Source: Ianthella basta
Lineage: Eukaryota; Porifera; Demospongiae; Verongiida; Ianthellidae
DNA length: 64,000 nucleotides
Direction: 5' to 3'
NCBI GenBank assembly: GCA_964019415.1
Contig: OZ025884.1
Location: 394,001-458,000 of the forward strand
Each line of letters starts with the position of its first letter. Position 1 is the stretch's first letter. The position numbers and the translations under genes are program-made. Below are positions 34,926-45,600 of this stretch, in pieces. Below the pieces are notes generated by a model. The model searched no databases. It saw only the letters and a program-made list of their open reading frames with translations, and had not been told where the DNA came from.

Positions 34926-35875
34926 ATGTATATCTAGGCACATAATATTATGGTGAATTTCTAACTTGTACCATTTGAAGTGGGTTTGATGTTGTGAGCT
35001 ATAGCTAGCTATGGCTGGCATAAAGCCAGTGGGGCTGAGGTTGCAAAAAGTGTAATCAAGCCCCAGCATGCAGGCATCCCTATAGATGAACCCCCATAAC
35101 ATGCACCATTTGAAGTGGGTTTGATATTGTGAGCTATAGCTAGCTATGGCTGGCATACAGCCAGTGGGGCTTAGGTTGCAAAATGTGTAATCAAGCCCCA
35201 GCATGCAGGCATCCCTATAGATGAACCCCCATAACATGCACCATTTGAAGTGGGTTTGACATTGTGAGCTATAGCTAGCTATGGCTGGCATACAGCCAGT
35301 GGGGCTTAGGTTGCAAAAAGTGTAATCAAGCCCCAGCATCCAGGCATCCCTATAGATGAACCCCTATAGCATGCACCATTTGAAGTGGGTTTGACCTATA
35401 GCTAGCTATGCATATGGCTGGCATACAGCCAGTGGGGCTTAGGTTGCAAAATGTGTAATCAAGCCCCAGCATGCAGGCATCCCTATAGATGAACCCCCAT
35501 AACATGCACCATTTGAAGTGGGTTTGATATTGTGAGCTATAGCTAGCTATGGCTGGCATACAGCCAGTGGGGCTTAGGTTGCAAAAAGTGTAATCAAGCC
35601 CCAGCATCCAGGCATCCCTATAGATGAACCCCTATAGCATGCACCATTTGAAGTGGGTTTGACCTATAGCTAGCTATGGCTGGCATACAGCCAGTGGGGC
35701 TTAGGTTGCAAAATGTGTAATCAAGCCCCAGCATGCAGGCATCCCTATAGATGAACCCCCATAACATGCACCATTTGAAGTGGGTTTGATATTGTGAGCT
35801 ATAGCTAGCTATGGCTGGCATACAGCTAGTGGGGCTTAGGTTGCAAAAAGTGTAATCAAGCCCCAGCATGCAAGG
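34926..35875. repeat. 135-bp tandem repeat array, about seven copies
   Basis: Unit hallmarks are CACCATTTGAAGTGGGTTTG, GAGCTATAGCTAGCTATGGC, TGGCATACAGCCAGTGGGGC and AATCAAGCCCCAGCATGC; units begin near 34970, 35104, 35240, 35374, 35509, 35644 and 35770. Two units share an 8-10-base deletion after GGTTTGA, showing that pairs of units were duplicated together. The period is a multiple of three in intact units, so the minus strand stays open across copies as a 45-residue repeat; this does not by itself make it a gene. Confidence 0.95.
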
Positions 35876-35879
35876 ATTC

Positions 35880-37020
35880 TTATAGTTATAGGCACATGAT
35901 TATGGTGAAGCCCTATAGCTAACATGCACATGCATTTGCAGTGGTTTGATAGTAGTAACTGTTATATGAGCTATCTGACTATAAACATGTGCTGCAGTGG
36001 TTGTGAAATCACCAATTTGCTTCCTGTGGATGGCATTTCTTATCAATGGTATCCATACTGATGGACAGCAACAATGTTGACCTCTTCAGTTTCACTGTTT
36101 GCTGCATGGCTTACATCTTTCAGTGATCCTTTTTATACCTGCTGGAAACCTGGCCAACAAACATCTCATTTGGTTAGAGACAAGTTTATGCACATGACCT
36201 AATCCACTGAAGTAAGTGTAAACAAGTAAATAGGATAGGAAGTTTGTATAGGCAGTGCAGTGTGGTGAGATACAGGTGTGGATCACTAATGAGTGTCTGT
36301 GGTTAAGAAAATATGTTTTATTCTTTGAAGTGGTCATGATCAATACTTGTGGCTTAGAACTATGCTAGTTCAGATTTCCAAATATAGTTATACACTGCAA
36401 AAAGCATTTGAGGTGGTCATGATCGATATTGGGGCTTAGAACTATGCCAGTTCCTGACTTCCAAATGTTTTATGCAATGCCCACAAATTAAATTGGTATC
36501 AAATCGAAGCTCATATTGTGCTGAATGCAAACATGCATTTCAATGACTCATGCATGGAGGATTCAGAGGCCATCTGTGTCTGTGTGGAAAGTGCGGAGGG
36601 CTGTATCACAGGAACGAGAAAGGTCACGGGAATGAAACTTCCCAGGCACACACTACTTATCATGATATACTCTACCGCATATGTGGCATGTCAGTGACAT
36701 GCATCAATATTGTGCAGTACGCTAATCATGCATCTATGTGTCAGCCAATTTGTATAGGTGGAGACAAAAGTGCTGTAGTGGATGCACCTCATGCACTTGG
36801 ATGCACATAGCATGTCAGTTGAAAGGGCATGACAGTTAGCACGAGCTTTTATCACACCAATACGTCAAATTAGGGATAATGTTCAAATCCATATGCATGC
36901 AAAAGCCTAGTATCGAGTATATTATACCACATCACCAACTCCTGCTACTGTCCAAAGCTAAATGCATGCAAGCATGAGGTTATGTATTAGTAGGGAAAGC
37001 AAGCTTATATAAACTTCAGT
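35880..37020. other. Stretch without a recognised gene
   Basis: No convincing coding sequence. A short duplicated segment (GTGGTCATGATCAATACTTGTG near 36330 and GTGGTCATGATCGATATTGGG near 36413) is the only structure noted. Confidence 0.5.
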
Positions 37021-37074
37021 GCAAACGACACACAAAGTGTGTTTCGGCCAATACCAGGCCATCATCAGGTTTGC
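37021..37074 (-). ncRNA. Hammerhead ribozyme motif
   Basis: On the minus strand: stem I 5' side GCAAAC, core CTGATGA, stem II GGCC-loop-GGCC, GAAA, stem III CACAC-TTT-GTGTG, then TC and stem I 3' side GTTTGC, which pairs perfectly with the 5' side. All elements of a type I hammerhead are present in order, with cleavage expected after the GTC. One extra T lies between the core and stem II, so activity is uncertain. No reverse transcriptase of Penelope type lies nearby; such ribozymes often mark Penelope-like elements or retrozymes. Confidence 0.7.
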
Positions 37075-38310
37075 TGGGAGTTTGCGAATGTGTCTGTCTG
37101 CACTTCACTATCAGCACTTACAATGTGACAAAATAATATTAACATTTTGTCTTCTTCTATTTTATTTTATATAATGATAGAACGATTGTCTACTCTCTGA
37201 TGATCTAAAACAGCAGGTGGAACATACTCTTGCTGTTTTTCCTCCCAATTTCTCAGGTGCATAACCTAGGGGGACATGATTGTTTTGCTGCTATTGAGAA
37301 AATGAACATATAATGTTTTTCTTATGTAACTTGTCTTCTTGTTAACAGTCATGAGTTGTTTCTGTCACATGCATGCACATGTATAACTTTACATTGTACT
37401 TTGGTCCCATTTTGTGTTCTTGAACTTTTGCCTGATGTGTACTTTAAATTTCTATCTCATGTATGCTTTGTGTTCCTTTGTTATCTTTTGTTCCTGGTGA
37501 ACCTGTCAGTTCATCTACACTGTATCTGAGAATTGTCCGTGTTTTGAATGCCTGCATGACATAATGAACAATAATGAAATGTCTAGGTAATTCCTTGGAA
37601 GTTTGGAATTTAAGTGATTACAGGAAAGGTAACTTGATATTTCCCATTATTCTGGACTATGGGAATTCACATGAAATCCCATTGTGAGAACTAGGCAAAT
37701 CACATACTGTTAAATGCAGGTTAACACCCATCAGCCACATACAACACACAGGATGGGAAATGCCTGATTCACAGTATGTTCAAGTCACATAGTGTGTATT
37801 TGATATTTCCCAGTAAATTGGAACATGGGAATTTGTACAGCTAACAGTTAAACCCATTATCGGGATTTCCAATTAATGGGTTTCAACAATCCAATACTGT
37901 AAAATACTTATTGTTTCCTGTGCACTCTGGCTACCTTCCACTATAATACTGGACTTCAATTCAGTACAAGACCTTTCCATCCGTGATTCTTCTTCATCTG
38001 TTTCTGTTTGTAACAGCTGAAGAAGATCCACGGATAGAAACGTCCTGTAATCAATTGAATTCCATGCTGCGATGAAAGCTCGTTCACTTTCCTCATAATA
38101 CGATGCGCTCAGCACTATACATCGCTAGGGCCTATACATGCAATGGAACAGTACTGAGCTCTAAGCAGTAATCATACATTGGCCTATATATATAGACTTG
38201 CCTTGTCCTGTTGTTCAAAGCGGCAATGGTCGTTAATGCATAGGTCCTGTAAACCACGTGCGAGTTGGTGATAACACGCATGCGCAAATGTCAACTTACT
38301 CTGGCTATAG
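37075..38310. other. Stretch with no gene recognised with confidence
   Basis: A minus-strand open frame at 38115-37883 has coding-like composition (SASYYEESERAFIAAWNSID, then DLLQLLQTETDEEESRMERS), rich in acidic residues, and could be an exon of the minus-strand gene at 33.6-34.4 kb. No family is recognised and splice sites are not decisive. The remainder is AT-rich with no other feature seen. Confidence 0.35.
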
Positions 38311-38313
38311 TAT

Positions 38314-38600
38314 ACCGTATAGCGGGAAAATCTCGCGGAAGAAAATTTCGCGATTTCCAACCTCCAAAACATCTCTTTGGCAGGCAAACTACTTAGTTGA
38401 AGGGAATGTTCGAGCACAGAACCATAAGATACTTAAATGGCTAAATCCACTTCTTCGCTACGCGGCGGCCATCTTATTATGACGTTTGCATATTATTATA
38501 CTGATGGGTGGAAAAAATTCGCGAAGGAAATTTTCGCGAATTTGGTGAAATCGCGAAAATCGCGAACATTAAACCTCGCGAAATTTTCCCGCTATACGGT
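38314..38600. mobile_element. MITE with ACCGTATAGCGGG termini
   Basis: A 287-bp element has inverted ends ACCGTATAGCGGGAAA (38314) and TTTCCCGCTATACGGT (38600), flanked by TA. The interior contains several TTTCGCGA/TCGCGAAA segments, giving a GC-rich foldback. TA target and size suggest a Tc1/mariner-type MITE. It lies about 200 bp upstream of the first exon of gene 2, where its CG-rich palindromes could influence the promoter. Confidence 0.85.
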
Positions 38601-38814
38601 AATATAAAACTGCCAGTCTTACTACAGTGGGGCTTAGACATAACGTACATAATACAATAATAATAATAGTATTAATGCTATGGTGAAGTTGTGGGGCTTA
38701 ACGCGTTTTGACTGCGTTTAATACCTGCCAGTGCAAGAACTCTGTTGTCGCGGCCGGAGTCCGAGCGGTCGGTGTTGTGTGGGGTACACGAGAGGTATAT
38801 GCTGAAACCTACAA

Positions 38815-39634
38815 ATGGCGAAGGAATCGCCCCTAGACCTCGGTGAGTCGGGGTAGCTAGCTGTACATATTCGATGTTGACGGACCCATAGCTATCTTTA
38901 GCTTTGAGTTTGCCTAGCTAGCTATAGCTAACAGGTACAGAAGAATGTAGCGGATCTTTACAACTACCACTGCACAGACTGCTCTAGGATGTGGCCACTA
39001 TGGCATGTTGGCATATTCGTCGATTTTTTAGCCTCAAGGCCTGAGAGTTTAACTGCTTACGTATGTTCCGTTTAGCTACCTCTATTAGCTAATACTTGAG
39101 GCTTTAGGTGACCACGGGCGGCTGTAGCCATTCTTACCCACGACCCCCTCATCTGCGAAAGGCTATATAGCGCGCGAGGCTGTCCGTGATGCTAAGAGCC
39201 CTACTGAAATAGTACCTCGGTTTGTACGCTACCTCGCCATTCTTTGATCATTGTACTTACGTTTAGCTATGCATTCTAGCTCTACTGCATGAAGTAATAG
39301 ACAGTACAGATTTCACAGATTCCGTAGTTCGTTAACTTTGTGACCCTGACTTTTCTGTTTAATAGAGTCGGTACTGAAGGGCATAAGGGACCAGTTTCTG
39401 AAAGACGTTGATTCTGAGCAAATTGCCAGTGAAGCCCGTCACAAAGGCATAATTTCAGAGAAACATGAGACCAGGATTAAGAAGGCCGAATCTGTGGAAG
39501 AGGCCAATGAGATTCTGTTCACACACTTGCTCCAGCAAGCAACACAATCCAGCCTTGAGGACTTATGCAAAATCATGATCAGTGTCAAAGGGTATCCTAG
39601 AATGAAGGAATTTGGACAGAAACTACTCAGCAAA
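38815..39634 (+). CDS. Gene 2, CARD/death-fold-like exons
   Basis: A short first exon (MAKESPLDL, 38815-38842, CpG-rich upstream) splices in phase to 39366-39634. The second exon reads SVLKGIRDQFLKDVDSEQIA, then ARHKGIISEKHETRIKKAES, then ANEILFTHLLQQATQSSLED and LCKIMISVKGYPRMKEFGQK before a strong donor (AGCAAA/GTAAGT). The spacing of hydrophobic residues (six amphipathic helices, a kG-I-I turn after helix 2, L-x-x-L-L-Q in helix 4 and L-x-x-LL at the end) matches CARD domains, which mediate oligomeric signalling in immunity and cell death. No other exon fits in phase before 49372 apart from those of the DDE transposase. The CARD call rests on pattern, not on a search. Confidence 0.6.
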
Positions 39635-42600
39635 GTAAGTATTGTAGCTAGCACGTGAATGGGATTGGTAATGGAGTCATGTGTGCTGAGGGCGCTGTAT
39701 ACACACACTAAAACACTTTGTGTCATGCCGCGAGGGTGGTGCCCTTTCTTATGATCATCTTTTCTTCGTGGTTCTGAGGAAGAACCTCGGCCGAGAGTCA
39801 AGAAATGAAAAGCTGATACATGGCATAGTACAGTTGGCGTATGAACTTACATATGCGCTGCACAAACCACAGTGTTACTCTTAGTGCAAGACACCATAAC
39901 TTCACAATTTTCGTAGGGTAAACTCACGGAAGATCGGCGCGCCTAGTTAAGGTCGCGCCGGCGACCAAAGGATACTATATTATAGAGAATTTCCTTCCGA
40001 ATCCAAATTTGCTTTCGAAATACTCGTATCGCAAACGGTTCGCGAGTTATAAGGTTTGAACTGCATTATGGCACTTTCAGCCAATGAAAACAGTCCAAAC
40101 AGGTCACGTGCATTGCGTGTTAACCCGGTAACACGCTTCCGTGACCGCAAAGTCGCGTGTTGCCATTGGCAATATGGCCGCCGTCTATAAATAACGAAAA
40201 TCGCTCGACGTTATTCGGCAAATATCACCGCTCGACACAATCGCTTTGTTGATTGCGTTGCCTCAACAATTTACTGCTTTTTAGAAGAAGCCTATGGTGG
40301 AACAGCAGCTACCTGGGCAGTCAACCGACTCGGGAACGAGTGAATCAGCAGGCGCTACTCCTTTGGCTTCAAAACCCACTAGTTGGAGTAGGAAGTGAGC
40401 CCAGAAGGCACGAATGGATGCTATGAGGCAGAAGAGGTGGAGCTGTGATCTCCCTACACCATTGCCTGGCCTACCAGGACAATCACCAGTGGAATCCAAT
40501 TTGACCGGGGAATCATCAGTAGCCTCCCAAAACTTACCAGAAGAGTCATCTTTGCTGCCCCCTAGCATCTCTAGACAACCCCCCAGCATACCTACTACTC
40601 TTGACGAACCTTCAGACGCCACCACTGGCAATATAGCAGACGACATTCTCCTACCTCCAAATGTGGATGACTCATCATGCAGTGAGGTATAACAACACAG
40701 TCACAATTACATCCAATTAAAAATAAAATAACATGCACTGATTGAAATATATACGTACAGGTGAGTGACAGTGATGATGATGATGATAGCGACTGGGAAG
40801 CTTCTGGTGCAGACACAGAGGACATGCTTGCAGATTGGGTGCACTCCTTTAGCCGTGAGGACAAACAGAAGAATGCCATTATCATGACTTACCACGCCAT
40901 GCACACATTCCACTGCACGAAGATGCAAGCCTATCAGAAAACAGCAACAGCTTATCACATGAGTGAAAGCACTGTTAGAAATCTGTAAGCAAGAAGTTTA
41001 CAGTCTGATTCACAGAATCATGTGTTCATAGCAACACTACTGCATTGCTCCAATTTCCCAGCTACCATCAGTTCTTGCGCTGCAAAGGGGATCTACCAGA
41101 GGACCGGCGAGGGAAGTACCAGAGGAGCAACCTGTTGGCCTTTGAAGACATTGCAAAGAAAGCGACAAAATGGCTGCGAGCAAAGGTGCGCAATTCTCGG
41201 ACGCAAAGTTCTCCCTCAATTCGCTTCTTTATAAACAATATCCAACACCACATTTTACAGGTCCATGACAAAAGAGCCCATCTGACAGTGCATCAATTTA
41301 AAATCTGGTTTAACGAATTTCTGCAGAGCCCAAATCTAGATCTACCTAGTAACATTCCTAGACAAGTATCAGATAGAACAGCAGCACGTTACATGCGAAA
41401 CCTTGGTTTCAAATACAAGACATATCGCCAAGCCCTACAATACACCGATGGTCATGAACGCAAGGATGTTATTGTTTACCGTAAAAAGTATCTAAATAAG
41501 TTGAAAGGTCTAGAACAAGCACATAAGCCTCCACCGACGTGCACTGATGGGATCCCTTCATGGAATGCTGGCGATGAAACAAAACAAAAACGAATCGTCT
41601 TTATTTATCATGACGAAAGCGTGTTTAAGGCAAATGATGCACCGTCAATGGGTTGGCACGATCCCCAGGGGAGTCGTGCCACAAGGCCAAAGGGAAAAGG
41701 TAAGGGAATTATGATCAGCGATTTTGTTGAGGAGTACGGAGAATTTCTTGCTTTAACTGATGATGAGCTTCAGCGCACACGCCAGGTGGGTCAGTATGCC
41801 TTTGACCAACTTATCAGGTTACAATTTAAGAATGAAACTAATTCAAGCTGGAAACACCTTGCAGATCGATCCTGCCTTTCCACAAACTGCGAGAGAAACC
41901 TTTATCTTTGGGGAGAATTATGAGGGTTACTGGACGTGTGAGATGCTCCTATCAAACTTGAGAAAGGCAGCAGCCATTGCAATGTTTAAGTACCCGAGGT
42001 AAGGATAAAAAGCAAAAGGGCATATGTGTGTATGATTACTGTAATTTCTATATATTATCTATGCACAGAGATGAATACAACCTGTGCTGGATATTCGACC
42101 AGTCCAGCGGCCACAATGCATTTGCAGCAGATGCACTTGTGGCTTCCCGCATGAACGTCAAACCAGGCGGGAAGCAACCAGTCATGCACCCTGGGCAACT
42201 GCCAGATGGCCGACGACAATTAATGGTAGATAGTTATGGTAGACCTAAAGGGCTTAAGCAGGTATTGGAGGAACGGGGAGTAAATACCCGCAACATGGTG
42301 CAGGAGGACATGATTGCTCGTCTCCAACAGTTTGATGACTTTAAGTACGAGCTGTCAGCAGTTGCGTCGTACCTCATCCGAGACCTGAAACATCACTGCG
42401 TCTATTTGCCCAAGGTACACTTTGCTACACATAGCACTAATTGACCAAGGTGTACAATGTTCAGTAGCGAACTTCAATTTATGCAGTTTCATCCAGAGCT
42501 GAACCCCATCGAAAGATGCTGGGGACGGGCAAAGAAGTACGCAAGGTCGCACTGCGACTACAGCTTTCCGCAACTGCAGAACACCGTGCCAAGAGCCCTG

Positions 42601-45600
42601 GCTGTCGTGTCCCTGGACCTGATCCGGAAGTACTTCCGGAAGGTCCGGGACTATCATAGGGCCTACATGGAGGGGAAAACAGCAGTTGATGCAGTGGATG
42701 CAGTTAAACAGTATAGGTCTCATAGGAGAGTTCCAGACACAGAGAATTGATGACAACTAGACTAGGCCAAAATGTAAAACTCATGCACAAATGCAGAAAA
42801 GCATGTCCTCTGCCACATCACATGTATACGGCATGGGTGGTAAGGACAGGGACTGGAGGGTAGGAGGATACTGGGAAAAGCACGTATGCATGCGGACCTT
42901 GCACTGTTGAACTGTACAGCATGGATAAACAGAGTTTGTGCTCGAGTGGCTTAAGGAAAGATCAACAAAGACTTCAGATATGGACAGATTAGCCATGTAA
43001 CGGGAAATGCCGGATGGCAAGCAATGTTCTTCACAGAATTATGTACTAACTACAAGGAAATTGGACCATGATGAGCAGTAAAATACTGAAAGTAGCTAGA
43101 TGTGCACCAACAGCAACATCACTGCATGGAAGTACTTTAAAAGCAACGTAATACCTTAATCACTACCATGTATTGATCAAGGAGAAAAGGGCCTAATTTC
43201 ACCAGATGAATTCTACCCGACCATAAGGAATACAGATAAAATCATGCCTAAGATTCTAGATACTTGCCTAAACATTGCAAAAGCGCTAACACTAGTTATA
43301 ACGCTAAACGTCTAGGTCTGAAATTCCTAACTGACTCCGACTACGTAAAAATACGACAAAATAAAGTAACAGAGCGTATCTACAAAACTAAAACAGCGCT
43401 AAACAAAATCCTCTTTGAGATCCTTCTTACCTTTAATAGCTACAATCCGAAACATGTTTGGTGTGGATCCTTCCTTCCAACGGCTTGGAAATCTTCCATC
43501 TTGTACCTTCCACGCGTACCCGTCGATTCGGCCATTTTCTGCAATGACGTAACAAGCGGTCGCCATGGAAACCCGACAATGACGTCAGAATGAGGGGCGT
43601 GGCTCTAGAGCTCCGCCCCATTGACGCTATAGCGCTTTTTGGCACGAAATTCGAAATTCACCGCTTGTCACCACCTATAGTGAACAATTGTTAAATTATG
43701 ATGTCATGCACTATCTGTCTGAGCAGCGTTAATTTTTATTTCCTAGAATAAAGCGCAAGCTGCTGATAGGGCATCTGACACGTGGAGAGGTCGGTTGATG
43801 TTACAGCTTTGCATGACTTAGAACTTGCATCCCTACTCACGTCTTCGGCAAAGGGCCTTGTCTTGTTTGCATGGACTGAGTGGAGTAAATTAGCTATTTT
43901 TATCGCACTTTGGCAGTTGATCGAAAAGTAACCAAATTAGATTAATAAATTAGTACAGCTTCACATTTTGTTTGATTCTAAGGCTCATGTCCTTATGACT
44001 TAGCTAGGCTTTCGTAACCTCAAGACTAGTTACAGCGCCGACTAAGGCTACTTTTGTGCCTCAATCACCATTTGCTCGGCATAAACACATGGAAGAAAGC
44101 ACAGAAGTGGCACAGTGTGGTCAGTTCTTCACTAATTTACCTCATAAGTTGTCGTCTTCTGCTACATCACTATAACGCGGAGTGTAGTGTGAATTGCCTA
44201 TCATGTGAATCAGTTTCTAGTCCTGTTCCTGTGCTCTACTATCCATGATTGAACTGTGCACCATAGCTAGCTACTTGTAGGGTTGCATGCAGTCTTCTGA
44301 ATAATTTGTTACAAGCCCAACATTCTCTTTATTCTACTTGAGTAGTCTACTATAGTTTTAGGCTTCAGATAACTTCTTTCTTCTTAGATGTTCTACTTAA
44401 ATTGTATGTACTTTCATATACACACCTAGTAGATCAAATGAGCAGATCTAATGAGCTTCTAAAAAACTTCAGTCAATCCATACAGATGTTTCTCCAATAC
44501 TGGAGGTCATCCTTACATATCTTATATAAGCTAAATGACAGTTAGAGGATGTGAATTAACAATATGACAATTAAGGCATGTCTCTTTCAAAACAGAAACA
44601 CTTAATAATAATAAATGATTGAAACAAACTAAAATCCTAACAATAATCATACAGGCTAGCAATTAATAACTGGTGCACTAGGGTGCACCTACATGCAAAA
44701 ATGAGTGTCATTGAAAATAGATTAAATCAAAATTGTCTGGGGAGGAAGTGCCGAGCACTGCCGCCGCATTCCCCCGCTGTACAGCCACTGAAATTCTCTG
44801 CAGCAGGTATTGATGGGCCTGGGGCTCGCCTGACTCATCTTTGATGCGCCGGCCAAGCTCACGAAAGAACATCTGCGCCTCCGAACCGAAAACACCGGAG
44901 GTTTCCACCGCCAGTGGGACGAAATGGTGGGTGGTGGCCAGCTCCGCATATTTAGCCCTCTTCCTTGCTTCCGCCTGATCAGCCACTGTCCCTGCTTCCC
45001 GGGCAGCCAGGTTGAGGTGGGATGGGGCAAAGGTATCTGGACAAGTGGCGTCCCAAACCAGGATTCTCCCACTCCTCCAGGGCAAGACCGTAGCCCCGTC
45101 AGGCCTCTTGCCGTCTGATCTGGAAATACCCGCAGGTTCCAGGTGTGCTGTGATCTTGACAGACCCCAGTGATCTCTTGACTAGGTCATTTATCGCTGAA
45201 TGGCGTGGATGACGTCCTACGCTCTTCCGACAGTGAAGTCCGTGGGTGCCCAGGCAATCCACTGGTGTCCCACACTGCTGGCATGCATGTGGCTGACAAA
45301 GTGGCATGCCTAGGCGGAGGCCAGTGGCCACGCGGAAGACCTCATTCTCCATACGTAGGCCAAGAGCTGACACAGGGAGGGCCTGCAGCCGTCCGAATCA
45401 GCCCCAGTCTCGTGACAGGCATCTCCCGATGGCACACTGAGCAGGGAGCGCGCTCCGTTCTCGGGCTAGTTAGCCCATCCCCCGCCTCCCTGGCAATTCT
45501 TGTCGGGGATTCCTCGCTCTCCATGGCTGGCATCGACAGGATCAAGCTAAGCAATCTTCGATCAACTTTAGACAACTTTAGACAATTGACAAGACAAACA

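Noticed and set aside
34926-35875. CRISPR-like array
   Set aside because: Units are 135 bp, contiguous and without unique spacers; it is a tandem satellite in a eukaryotic genome.
36550-36810. 86-codon frame with several Cys and His
   Set aside because: No consistent zinc-finger spacing and no exon context.
43264-43593. 109-codon open frame
   Set aside because: No family resemblance, no splice or promoter context, and low-complexity AT-rich start; likely chance.
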